DNA of 64,000 nt from Firmicutes bacterium M10-2 (GCA_000403415.2 KE159697.1:122593-186592), one strand, 5' to 3'. Shown: positions 19,950-28,127, counted from the first letter of the stretch. Translations and numbers: made by a program. The notes: a model not told the origin generated them from the letters alone.

Positions 19950-20867
19950 TTATAGATATTTCTTTTTTGCGTTATTGATCATTTCGGCTGCTTCTTCAAC
20001 AATGGCCATGTCTGCTTCGCATAGTGGGGCTAGCGGAGCTTTTACGCTTCCCAGATCAAGATTTTCGTTCTTTTTCAAAATTGCTTTGATAACTGCATAC
20101 ATATTTCCGTGTGCAGAGCACATTTTGTAGATGATCTCATTCACATCATATTGAATGGCACGTGCTGTATCGAGATCTTTGTTTTTGAGGCATTCATCCA
20201 TTTTCAGGAAGAGTTCCGGCATGACTCCGTATGTTCCTCCGATTCCGGCTTTCGCGCCCATAAGACGTCCGGAAATAAATTGTTCATCCGGTCCGTTGAA
20301 TACAATATGGTCGTCTTTTCCGTCAGCGCAGAACATTTGAATATCTTGTACCGGCATAGAGGAGTTTTTTACTCCGATGACGCGTGGGTTTTTACGCATT
20401 TCGGCATACAGCGACGGAGTTAACGCAACTCCGGCAAGCTGCGGAATATTGTAGATCACAAAATCCGTATTTGGGGCCGCACTTGAAATGTCGTTCCAGT
20501 ACTGTGCAATAGCGTATTCCGGAAGCTTGAAATAAATTGGCGGGATGGATGCGATCGCATCGACTCCGAGCTGTTCGGCATGACGTGCAAGTTCTTTGGA
20601 TTCTTCAGTTGAATTGCATGCTACATGGGCAATAACTGTCAAAGATCCATCGTTGACTTTCATCACGTTTTCAAGCACTTTTTTACGTTCCGGAACAGTA
20701 AGGTAAATGCATTCTCCGCTTGATCCGTTTACATAAATTCCTTTTACACCTTTTTCGATAAAGTAACGTGTTAAGGCTTGCACGCCTTCTGCATCCACTT
20801 GACCGTTTTCATCTAAGCAAGCATAAAACGCAGGGATAACTCCTTCATATTTTTCTAAATTTCTCAT
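19950..20867 (-). CDS. nanA: N-acetylneuraminate lyase
   Basis: 305-aa DHDPS/NAL-family aldolase that splits sialic acid into N-acetylmannosamine and pyruvate. The TIM barrel shows GSSGE (pyruvate site, 48-52), Y139 in VIYNIP and Schiff-base lysine K167 in RVIGVKNSS. The family length and the neighbouring nan genes favour NAL over dihydrodipicolinate synthase. It is the first gene of the cluster, with a promoter at 20971-20998. Confidence 0.92.
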   Translation of the reverse strand: MRNLEKYEGVIPAFYACLDENGQVDAEGVQALTRYFIEKGVKGIYVNGSSGECIYLTVPERKKVLENVMKVNDGSLTVIAHVACNSTEESKELARHAEQLGVDAIASIPPIYFKLPEYAIAQYWNDISSAAPNTDFVIYNIPQLAGVALTPSLYAEMRKNPRVIGVKNSSMPVQDIQMFCADGKDDHIVFNGPDEQFISGRLMGAKAGIGGTYGVMPELFLKMDECLKNKDLDTARAIQYDVNEIIYKMCSAHGNMYAVIKAILKKNENLDLGSVKAPLAPLCEADMAIVEEAAEMINNAKKKYL

Positions 20868-21191
20868 ATTTTCTCCTTCTTTAATTCTTAATGAACAATT
20901 TTAGCTATTATTTAAAAATATATATATTTTTCATTTCAGAAAGATTTTTATCTCGCTGAAGCCACTTTCAAGTATACATAAAAAGAAACAAGATTCAAAT
21001 ACATTATATATTTTAGAATGCACTTTCACGATTTTCGCCTAAAACTTACTGTTTTTTATAAAATGTAAGAATTTTATGAATTTTCTTTCATGAGAAATAG
21101 TTTTCTTAGAATATTCTTTCAATCAAATAGATAAACTTTGTATTATTTTGTGTGATTTTTTATAATACAAATGAAATGACCTAAAAAAGTT
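20868..21191 (-). promoter_or_regulatory. nan operon promoter region
   Basis: No gene in this 330-nt AT-rich stretch. A sigma-A-like promoter for nanA lies on the minus strand: TTGAAT (20998-20993), 16-nt spacer, TATACT (20976-20971). A perfect 18-bp AT palindrome at 20914-20931 lies in the predicted leader, but its low complexity makes operator function doubtful. Confidence 0.55.
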
Positions 21192-21226
21192 CAAAAGAAA
21201 AAGGCGCTATATTTCAACGCCTTTTT
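21192..21226 (-). terminator. Terminator overlapping sortase stop
   Basis: AAAGGCG (21224-21218 on the minus strand) pairs with CGCCTTT (21206-21200), then TTTCTTTTG. The stop codon of the sortase frame lies within the loop. Confidence 0.75.
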
Positions 21227-21689
21227 GGGGTATTTGTTCTTTTTCGACCACTCCACAAAGTCTGGCTCGTATGGTCACACGCTCTTTTCCTAAATATGTA
21301 CACGTAAAAAGGGTGAGTGCATAATCGGTATCGACCATACGGTCAATTTCGGTCGGCTGCAATTGTTCAATCTTTTCAACCTCATACCTATAGCGATTTT
21401 CTTCTGTTTCAAGATAGATAAGATCTCCAAATACAAGCTGATCGAGATGTCCGAAATGGTCATTTGCATTGTGTGCGCAAATGATTATATGTCCTTCTTT
21501 ATTCGAATATAAACATGGTGCAAGATCAAGTGCTTGCTGAGAATAGCTGGATTGCACCGGCAAATTTAATTCAAGGTGAGGAATTTGAAGGATTCCGATA
21601 TAATTCGGATCAATCTCACCTGTTTCGAGTTCGGATATTGTTTTTGTGGCAATTTCAGAGCGCTCACGCTCCTGCTTTGTTTGTTTCAA
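21207..21689 (-). CDS. Sortase-family transpeptidase, N-terminus frameshifted
   Basis: Catalytic core of a sortase (160 aa from a TTG start). Catalytic His73 in ICAHNANDHFGHL, Cys130 in TLFTCTYLGKERV and Arg137 are all present, so the active site is intact. What is missing is the membrane anchor. Upstream in another frame an ATG at 21738 begins MTILL, and removing one A near 21725 would give MTILLCLLVGCALFLSLKQ, a perfect signal anchor joined to the core. So either a one-base insertion has broken the gene, or a frameshift is used, or the TTG (overlapping the preceding stop as TTGA) makes an unanchored enzyme. No sortase substrate cluster is adjacent. Confidence 0.75.
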   Translation of the reverse strand: MKQTKQERERSEIATKTISELETGEIDPNYIGILQIPHLELNLPVQSSYSQQALDLAPCLYSNKEGHIIICAHNANDHFGHLDQLVFGDLIYLETEENRYRYEVEKIEQLQPTEIDRMVDTDYALTLFTCTYLGKERVTIRARLCGVVEKEQIPQKGVEI

Positions 21690-21877
21690 AGACAGAAAAA
21701 GTGCGCATCCGACCAGTAAACATCAGTAAGATGGTCATTCAACTCTTTTGGACCTGCTACAAGTTCTTGGTTTTCTGCATATACCCGACCTACCGGAACA
21801 CATAAGAAAAGAGATACAAAGATGACAAACCATGTTCGCAAATGGCGAGCCATCCGTTTGGGGAAATTGTAAATCAT
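21686..21877 (-). CDS. Short secreted-protein ORF upstream of the sortase
   Basis: 63-codon frame with AAAGGAA 4 nt before the ATG. It encodes a basic N-terminus and a hydrophobic stretch ending in VYAEN, a convincing signal peptide with AYA-type cleavage near residue 35. The 30-residue remainder has no recognisable domain. It overlaps the sortase frame by TTGA. It could be the remnant of a larger surface protein, a small secreted peptide, or an out-of-frame N-terminal piece of the sortase locus. Confidence 0.45.
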   Translation of the reverse strand: MIYNFPKRMARHLRTWFVIFVSLFLCVPVGRVYAENQELVAGPKELNDHLTDVYWSDAHFFCL

Positions 21878-21891
21878 AAAATTCCTTTCAT

Positions 21892-22032
21892 AAAAAAAAT
21901 TCGGAAAGACTTCTGTCGTTCCGTGCGAGAATAATGCTTATACAACTTGTTAGGGGGATAAAGCAAAAGCCACATCGAACGACCATCCGAAACTCTCGTA
22001 CGCAAAAAGCGGAACGCCAATCGAAGTTCCGC
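21892..22032 (-). promoter_or_regulatory. Structured leader with two terminator-like hairpins
   Basis: On the minus strand GCGGAAC pairs with GTTCCGC (22032-22009), followed by TTTTTGCG. Further on an outer stem GTACGAGA/TCTCGCAC (22001-21923) encloses about 60 nt. A final hairpin CGGAA...TTCCG with inner GAC/GTC (21923-21902) is followed by eight T residues just before the signal-peptide ORF. This is the architecture of an attenuated leader. I do not recognise the class. Confidence 0.5.
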
Positions 22033-22320
22033 AGAGAAAGCCACCTATCCTATTTTTATTTTTTCCCTTTAAAATAACCTTCCCTACTCAAAACTTTCGA
22101 TTTATCGGATCGAGTTCTTTGTTCGTACTTTCATTGTATGCGTTTTCAATCGATGTGTCACTTTAACAAGGGAATTGTTATATAAACGACCAACTTTTCT
22201 ACTTTTTCGACTGAAAATACCGTTTACCCAAGTAACGTCATCCGTAGATCGCAAGAAAATAAAACCTAATTGGTATGGTTGAAAAACAGATGATTTTATA
22301 AAAAACAAAATGTTCGAACA
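22033..22320. other. Gene-free stretch upstream of the peptide operon
   Basis: AT-rich, no ORF with a ribosome binding site. A 68-codon minus-strand frame (22102-22308) has no credible start context. Confidence 0.45.
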
Positions 22321-22327
22321 TAAATTA

Positions 22328-22357
22328 TTGCGATTGCTTTGCTTAATTTTTTATAAT
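22328..22357 (+). promoter_or_regulatory. Promoter of the peptide-ABC operon
   Basis: TTGCGA (22328-22333), 18-nt spacer, TATAAT (22352-22357). Transcription would start near 22364, giving a leader of about 64 nt before the peptide gene. Confidence 0.6.
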
Positions 22358-22386
22358 TAAATTGTTTTAAATAATTCAGAGCTTTT

Positions 22387-22403
22387 GCAAGAATCATGCT
22401 TGC
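22387..22403 (+). repeat. Inverted repeat in the peptide gene leader
   Basis: GCAAG (22387-22391) and CTTGC (22399-22403) with a 7-nt centre, between the promoter and the ribosome binding site. It could be an operator for the Rgg-like regulator or a small mRNA hairpin. Confidence 0.4.
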
Positions 22404-22427
22404 ATGAAACATTAGGAGGACAAAGAG

Positions 22428-22586
22428 ATGGCAAAGGTATATAGAAATTCAGTTTTCACAAAATTTTACGATTTATCAAACGATTATTTTGCTTATGACG
22501 CATTGAAAATTTTCGATAAATTAGGGGAATTCATAGTTTCCGGACAATACGGAAAACTTGTAAAACATATAGCTGGCGGATATTAA
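22428..22586 (+). CDS. 52-aa putative exported peptide precursor
   Basis: Small gene with an excellent ribosome binding site (AGGAGG, 9 nt before ATG). The product starts MAKVYRNSVFTKFYDLSND, has no cysteine, is rich in aromatic and charged residues, and ends KLVKHIAGGY. There is no classical signal peptide and no double-glycine leader followed by a core; the only GG lies one residue from the C-terminus. The stop codon is 1 nt from the ABC transporter start, so the two are one translational unit. It is probably the cargo: a leaderless bacteriocin, a signalling peptide precursor or a RiPP whose modification genes are elsewhere. I do not recognise the family. Confidence 0.75.
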   Translation: MAKVYRNSVFTKFYDLSNDYFAYDALKIFDKLGEFIVSGQYGKLVKHIAGGY

Positions 22587-22587
22587 T

Positions 22588-24267
22588 ATGCATAAACTTA
22601 TCAAAAACAAAGCTCTTTATTATTTTACTGTTTTATCGATTTTAACTTTTTCAATGCTTGATCTTTTTAAATCAATTATTTTCGGTAGCTTTTTCAACAC
22701 ATTGGAAAATGAAAGAGAACTCAATCAGCTGGCAAAATGGATCGTTGCTTTTGTGATCTTGATGTTTATTATCGAAATGATCATGAAAGGTCTTATGGTT
22801 TATTTTAAATATTCGCTGCGCGAAAAACTAAGCAAGGATTTATATGAATCTTGGCTGAATTTATCACCGGACGAATTTCAAAAGACAGATACGAGTGCGC
22901 GGATCAACAAACAAACGAATGAAATCAATACGATCATCGATCAATATATCACTTCAAAGCTGAATATTTATCGTTATGGATTTCTTTTTATAATCGGAAG
23001 TTTTTATATCGGAATGAATAGTCGCATCCTTCTTTTGTTCATTTATGTATGTGCAATTTCCCTATCCTTATTTAATCGGACATTTAAAGGTCGGCTGGAA
23101 AGTAATCAAAAAAATGTTTTAAACCAGCAAAAACAGTGGATTGGTGTGCTGAAAGGATTTTGTTCCAACTTTCTGACAATCAAAGATTATGATTTGGACA
23201 AAACATATTCTTCTCGCCTGCAAAGCCAAAATAAAACATTGAATAAAATCACAATTCGCAATGAATGGTTGAAACAAGGTGTATTAGCCATAAATGATTT
23301 GGGTGTAAATATTATCTTTTTCGGAGAATCTTTGATTGGATTTTATATGATTAATCAAGGCTATATTTCTTTGAGCGTATTCATGGCAATCATTCAAGCG
23401 AGCAACATGGTCATCAACCCGATTGGCTGGTATATGGAGATGTACAATAATGTGCAGTCATCAAGCGTTGTGGTCAATGAATATCTAAAAGAAGTTCAAA
23501 AAGAAAAAAGTCCGAAAGAAAAATTAAATGAACCGATTTCTTCTTTCTCAATAAAAGATCTGATATTCAAAAGAAAAGAAAAAACGATTTTCGATCATTT
23601 TTCCTTGCAAATTCAAAAAGGGAAAAAATACTTAATTGTCGGAGAAAGCGGATGCGGAAAAAGTACATTGCTCGAATTGTTAAGCGGAACAATTACTCAT
23701 TCCGATGTTTTTGCCAATGATGTGCCGATGAATTCCATAGAGCACACATCAATTGCCCATCAACTGACGTATTTACGTCAACACCCCGATCTCCTTCCGG
23801 GAACTTTAGAAGAAAACATTACGTTATGGGAACCGGCTGATGCCGAAAAGTTGAATTGTGTTCTGGATCAAGTTCATCTGAATAGTTTAAAATCACGACT
23901 TTGCGAGCTTGTACAAGAAGATAGTTTGGAAATCAGCGGCGGAGAATTACAACGACTTTCTCTTGCTAGAGGCTTGTATAATTTAAAAGACTGGCTGTTT
24001 TTGGATGAAGCATTTTCAGCATTGGATGAAGAAAATGCCAAACAAATCGAAAATGATATTTTGAAAAATTATGACATCTCGATTGTTTCGATTTCACATA
24101 AACTTTTTGAAGAAAACATTTTGTTGTATGATGAAGTCATCGAATTCACGAAAAACGGGGTGCATTTCCTATCCCCTTCGGAATATTTGCAAAAAAGGAA
24201 ATGCAGCACGCACACAATCAAAAATCAAACTTCAAATAATGAATTAGTTTTTCCTGATAAAGAATAA
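22588..24267 (+). CDS. ABC exporter, fused membrane and ATPase domains
   Basis: 559-aa half-transporter. Six transmembrane helices occupy roughly residues 10-300, then an ATPase domain with Walker A GESGCGKST (about 352-360), signature EISGGELQRLS (about 447-457), Walker B with catalytic Glu in WLFLDEAFSALDE (about 470-482) and the switch His in SISHK. No N-terminal C39 peptidase is present, so any leader removal needs another protease or none. It starts 1 nt after the 52-aa peptide gene and is predicted to export it, perhaps giving immunity too. The 3' end overlaps the convergent regulator by 50 nt. Confidence 0.92.
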   Translation: MHKLIKNKALYYFTVLSILTFSMLDLFKSIIFGSFFNTLENERELNQLAKWIVAFVILMFIIEMIMKGLMVYFKYSLREKLSKDLYESWLNLSPDEFQKTDTSARINKQTNEINTIIDQYITSKLNIYRYGFLFIIGSFYIGMNSRILLLFIYVCAISLSLFNRTFKGRLESNQKNVLNQQKQWIGVLKGFCSNFLTIKDYDLDKTYSSRLQSQNKTLNKITIRNEWLKQGVLAINDLGVNIIFFGESLIGFYMINQGYISLSVFMAIIQASNMVINPIGWYMEMYNNVQSSSVVVNEYLKEVQKEKSPKEKLNEPISSFSIKDLIFKRKEKTIFDHFSLQIQKGKKYLIVGESGCGKSTLLELLSGTITHSDVFANDVPMNSIEHTSIAHQLTYLRQHPDLLPGTLEENITLWEPADAEKLNCVLDQVHLNSLKSRLCELVQEDSLEISGGELQRLSLARGLYNLKDWLFLDEAFSALDEENAKQIENDILKNYDISIVSISHKLFEENILLYDEVIEFTKNGVHFLSPSEYLQKRKCSTHTIKNQTSNNELVFPDKE

Positions 24268-25474
24268 CTTGTTCCAATTGAGATTTTTCAGAATAGTACT
24301 CAACAAGAACTTTGTAAAACGGAATTTCCAATTGAACGCTTTTGAAATTCGGAAGCTGTTGTTCGATTTGTTGTTGCTGCTTTTCAAAATGAACACTATC
24401 CGTTAAACGGAAACGAAGCAATTGTAAAAACGAAGCGATAAATCGTCCTCTGGCATTTAAATGAGATTTTTTTAAAAAATCAGAAATGTAGTCAAGACAA
24501 ATCGTTTCGTTTTTTAATCGGTAAGAGCTGTATGCCAAAACAATATAAATGTCCGGAAATTCACTTCCTTCTTTTAAAGCAAGCTTGGCATACTCCATAG
24601 CTTTTTCGTCTTGTTCCAAAAGAAAATAGCACCAAGCCAGATTATCGTAAATGGCACATAAAAAATCAGATTTATTATGAATTTGCTGACCGGAACGAAG
24701 CAGCTCATCAAAAGTAGCGATTGCCCGTGAATAAATGTGCATCTGAAACAATAAGATCCCTTTATTCAAAGTAACATACAACATTCGGCGATATGCTCCC
24801 GCTTTCTGGAAAGCATTTTCGCAGCTTTCAATTAATTCATATGCCTCTATTGTTCGATAAGCATTTGCCAAGCGATAAATTTGATGATACAAAATCAATC
24901 CATACAATCCCGGATCATGGGCGATCGAACAATACCCTTGTGCCAAGCGTAAATAATACATGGCGGCATCCACAGAAAGCGAAGGACGCATGCTCATAAA
25001 ATCATTTAAAATAATCTGATAAAAGGGCTCTGTAAAAAAATTGCTCTCATATAACTTGATAATTTCGTGTTCGCATTTCCGATTTTCGAACTTCATCACA
25101 TAGACAGAGAGTAATCGGTGATGGAAGTATCCGAATCCATTGGAATCGGAACGTGATAAAAAGGCTTTGAGAGGGTCAAGAATTTCTTCCGTTGTCAGGT
25201 GAACAAAATGGTATGCGCATTCATGCACCCATTGATCATACTCTTGTAAGATTTCTTTATCTTTTAAGAAAACAAAACTCGGATCGATCGTATGCACAAA
25301 TTGCAGGATATCCTCAAAAAGATAAGAATCCATTTCCTGTGCATTGGATTCCATTTTGCTTAAAGTACTTCTTGAAATATGGATGGCATTGGCCAGATCG
25401 ATTTGTTTGATTTCATATATTTTGCGAAGTTGTTTCGTATACAAACCGTAGAATTTTTTAAAATTAAATTGCAT
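24218..25474 (-). CDS. Rgg/MutR-like HTH-TPR regulator
   Basis: 418 aa from the ATG at 25474, which follows AGGAAA; an upstream in-frame extension encodes a hydrophobic stretch before any plausible start and is rejected. The N-terminal helix-turn-helix (about 8-60, KQIDLANAIHISRSTLSKMES) is of XRE type. The remaining 350 residues are helical repeats with TPR-like periodicity. This is the architecture of peptide-binding regulators of the RRNPP/Rgg group. Convergent overlap with the exporter, and the adjacent peptide gene, suggest it senses the exported peptide; that is inference. Confidence 0.8.
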   Translation of the reverse strand: MQFNFKKFYGLYTKQLRKIYEIKQIDLANAIHISRSTLSKMESNAQEMDSYLFEDILQFVHTIDPSFVFLKDKEILQEYDQWVHECAYHFVHLTTEEILDPLKAFLSRSDSNGFGYFHHRLLSVYVMKFENRKCEHEIIKLYESNFFTEPFYQIILNDFMSMRPSLSVDAAMYYLRLAQGYCSIAHDPGLYGLILYHQIYRLANAYRTIEAYELIESCENAFQKAGAYRRMLYVTLNKGILLFQMHIYSRAIATFDELLRSGQQIHNKSDFLCAIYDNLAWCYFLLEQDEKAMEYAKLALKEGSEFPDIYIVLAYSSYRLKNETICLDYISDFLKKSHLNARGRFIASFLQLLRFRLTDSVHFEKQQQQIEQQLPNFKSVQLEIPFYKVLVEYYSEKSQLEQVILYQEKLIHYLKFDF

Positions 25475-25683
25475 AATTATATTTCCTGAAAAAATAATAT
25501 CATAACCAATCAGAAAAAGAAAAGCATAAAAAATAAATAACAGAGGCTCATTTGAATCAATCAAAATGGATTGATTCTTTTCTTTTTCCATTCAGAAATC
25601 ACATAGATAACTATTCAATATAGGAATTAGTCATATTTATTAACATTCGATATACTGAATCCGTAAAGAAAGGAAAAGAAATC

Positions 25684-26874
25684 ATGAAGCTCAAAAAAGA
25701 ATTTACATCTCTTCTTATGATCGTATTTGTCATAATAAATTTTGTCTTGTCTTTATCCGGGACATTGTTTAACGGGATCTTGGATCATATCGCAAAACTG
25801 CTGCAAATCAGTGTCGCAAGCACAGGCTCGCTGACTTCGTTTTACGCATACGGAGCAATCGGGGCTCCGGTTCTTGTCTTTGCTTTCGGGCAAATCAAAC
25901 GGGCGACATTGCTGAAAGGAACTCTTTTTTTTACATTATTATTCGGAATTCTTTCTATTTATACAAAAAGTTTTCCGGTCCTTCTTTTTGCCCGTTTTAT
26001 GTCCGGACTTTTCGCAACAGCGTACAATGTACTTGCGACCACAACCATTGCCGCTCTGTCATCCGAAGATAAGGTAGGGCGCAATATTGCGCTGCTCATT
26101 ACCGGCGCATCAGCATCTTTGATGGTTGGCGTTCCGTTATGCAGGATTTTGATCGAATACCTTGCTTGGCAGACCATCTATCTGATTCTTGTGATCTTCA
26201 TGATAATAGGACTTCTTTTACTCAACTTCCTGCTTCCGGATATAAAAACACATGGGGATTCGATCCATTTGAAAAAAGAGCTTAGTATGCTTTTTTCAAA
26301 AAAAGTATTTTCAATCGTGATGATCTCGTTCATTGCTTTTGCAGGCTACGGAGCCTTCTACACATATTTGACACCTTATCTTGTGGCTATGTTTCCGCAA
26401 GTCGAACAATACACAAGTTTGCTTCTCGTTCTTGTGGGCGCTTTTGCTCTGTTCGGAAATTATATCGGCGGAATTTTCTGCGATAAGATCGGATTCAAAA
26501 AAGCCTTGTTTTTCGGAACTGTGATCCAGCTTTTTATCGGGATCCTGATCTTTATAACGCAAAACAGCACATTCATCAATATTGTGTTTGTCATGGTCTG
26601 GATGCTCGTTGGCTGGTTTATCGGTTTGCAGCTCAATACAGGGATTAATATTGTTACCCAAAACAAATCAAGCTTTCTCGTTTCGCTCAACGGATCGATC
26701 ATACAATTTTCGCAAGCGATCGGTGCTTCTATGGCTGCACTTGTGATCGCAAATACAGAAATTTCATTCATTATTTTCGTTTCGATTTTCACTTCGGCAT
26801 TGAGCGTCGTTCTTTTGATCCCGCTCCTTAACAAAAAAGAAAATCAATCTTCCGTTCTGGCTAAACAAGCTTAA
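25684..26874 (+). CDS. MFS transporter (DHA1-like)
   Basis: 396-aa, 12-helix major facilitator. ARFMSGLFATAYNVLATTTIAALSS contains the helix 4 region, with a central loop near residue 200 (LPDIKTHGDS). It resembles AraJ/drug-efflux members; the substrate is unknown. Start 25684 follows AAAGGAAAAG. It is divergent from the Rgg-like regulator across a 210-bp region that could hold sites for both, so it may belong to the same regulon. Confidence 0.87.
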   Translation: MKLKKEFTSLLMIVFVIINFVLSLSGTLFNGILDHIAKLLQISVASTGSLTSFYAYGAIGAPVLVFAFGQIKRATLLKGTLFFTLLFGILSIYTKSFPVLLFARFMSGLFATAYNVLATTTIAALSSEDKVGRNIALLITGASASLMVGVPLCRILIEYLAWQTIYLILVIFMIIGLLLLNFLLPDIKTHGDSIHLKKELSMLFSKKVFSIVMISFIAFAGYGAFYTYLTPYLVAMFPQVEQYTSLLLVLVGAFALFGNYIGGIFCDKIGFKKALFFGTVIQLFIGILIFITQNSTFINIVFVMVWMLVGWFIGLQLNTGINIVTQNKSSFLVSLNGSIIQFSQAIGASMAALVIANTEISFIIFVSIFTSALSVVLLIPLLNKKENQSSVLAKQA

Positions 26875-26906
26875 CAAAAAAAGGGCACCTCTTTCGAAGT
26901 GTCCTT
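26874..26906. terminator. Bidirectional terminator
   Basis: AAGGGCAC pairs with GTGTCCTT (26881-26906, one G-U pair). Seven T residues follow on the minus strand, and a weaker T-rich tract on the plus strand. Confidence 0.75.
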
Positions 26907-26912
26907 CCTTTT

Positions 26913-28127
26913 CTATTTCGAGTTGTTTTTTGTCAAAAAATCCAAAGTCTTTCGTTGAATGATCTGAGGGCGAATCACATCGTCAGAAATGAACATTTGA
27001 AGTTGTTCTTTCGGCATACGATATACATTGCTCATGACTTCGTACTCTTGGGCAATTTCTTCTTGTGAAGCTTCAATCTGTTCTTTTTCGGCAATCGCAA
27101 TCAAAATCAAAGCTTGTTTAATTTGCATGATTGCTTGCGGCTCGATTTGTTTTTTGAGATCTTCTTCTGTTGTTTGGGCCATCTCCAAATACTGATCGAA
27201 CTGCATACCATATTGCTGAATTTGCTGTTTGAGCTGTCCGAGTTCCTGATCGACCTGCTGATCGATCATTGCTTGAGGAACATCAACTTTTGCATCCTCA
27301 ACAACTTTATCCAAAATCTCAAGAGCTTGTTTATTTTTCGCTTCTTGTTCTTTGACTTCATGCATATGTTCTTTGGCTGCTGCTTTGAAATCTTCGACCG
27401 TCTTTACATTTTCCATGCCTAATTTTTCAACAAATGCATCATTTAATTGCGGTTTTACTTTTTCCTGTACCGCATGGCAAGTAATCTGGAACACAACAGG
27501 TGCTCCTGCCAAAGAAGGTTCAAAATAGTCTTCAGGGAAAGATACATTGACTTCTTTTTGTTCTTCTTTCTTGATTCCGATCAATTGTTCTTCAAATCCC
27601 GGAATGAATGAATGAGAACCTAAAACCAAAGGATAGTTTTCGGCACTTCCTCCGTCAAACGGAACTCCGTCTTTGACACCGATAAAGTCGATCAGTACTT
27701 GATCGTTTTCTTTAGCTGCCCGATCAACATCTTCCCACATTTCCTGCGAATTGACTTGCTGCATGACATATTCGAGAACTTCTTCATCGCTTACATTGAC
27801 TTCTTCTTTCAATACATCGAATCCGGTGTATTTTCCCAGATCTACATCCGGAACTAATGTGCAGATAATCGTAATCAATACATCTCCATCTTTTTCGTCT
27901 TTGAATTTTATTTCCGGCTGTGTCGCAAGCTTTAATCCTTCTTCCGTTACAGCTTCCTGAATCAGCTGCATTGCCTCGAATTGAAGAGCCGCTTCACGAT
28001 TGGCTGCTTCATCTTCGGAACCTTGTTTTTCGGTAACTGTCTTGATTACTTCATCAAGATCTGCTTTTGCGACAACCGCTTCGATCACAACTGTATCTTT
28101 ATTTTCTTTTCTAAGTTTTTTATCCAT
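26913..28127 (-). CDS. Trigger factor-like peptidyl-prolyl isomerase/chaperone, reduced N-domain
   Basis: 404 aa. The middle FKBP-type domain (DQVLIDFIGVKDGVPFDGG, YPLVLGSHSFIPGFEEQL) and the helical C-terminal chaperone arms are those of trigger factor. The N-terminal domain is short and lacks the ribosome-docking signature (GFRxGKxP) that every canonical trigger factor carries; QGSEDEAANREA stands in its place. It is likely a paralogue that does not bind the ribosome in the usual way. Start 28127 is in the family position; the promoter is TTGTCA (28182-28177), 18 nt, TATAAT (28158-28153). Monocistronic. Confidence 0.8.
   Translation of the reverse strand: MDKKLRKENKDTVVIEAVVAKADLDEVIKTVTEKQGSEDEAANREAALQFEAMQLIQEAVTEEGLKLATQPEIKFKDEKDGDVLITIICTLVPDVDLGKYTGFDVLKEEVNVSDEEVLEYVMQQVNSQEMWEDVDRAAKENDQVLIDFIGVKDGVPFDGGSAENYPLVLGSHSFIPGFEEQLIGIKKEEQKEVNVSFPEDYFEPSLAGAPVVFQITCHAVQEKVKPQLNDAFVEKLGMENVKTVEDFKAAAKEHMHEVKEQEAKNKQALEILDKVVEDAKVDVPQAMIDQQVDQELGQLKQQIQQYGMQFDQYLEMAQTTEEDLKKQIEPQAIMQIKQALILIAIAEKEQIEASQEEIAQEYEVMSNVYRMPKEQLQMFISDDVIRPQIIQRKTLDFLTKNNSK

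Noticed and set aside
20914..20931. 18-bp perfect palindrome as RpiR operator
   Set aside because: It is only A-runs, TA repeats and T-runs; such simple sequence is expected by chance in AT-rich leaders.
21892..22032. Cyclic-di-GMP-I riboswitch
   Set aside because: A GCAAAAGCCAC stretch on the plus strand recalls the GEMM core, but the flanking conserved elements are missing and the terminators work on the other strand.
22102..22308. 68-codon minus-strand ORF
   Set aside because: No ribosome binding site, no recognisable sequence, and it lies in the upstream region of the peptide operon.
22428..22586. Classical double-glycine bacteriocin precursor
   Set aside because: The only GG is one residue from the C-terminus and the transporter has no C39 peptidase domain.
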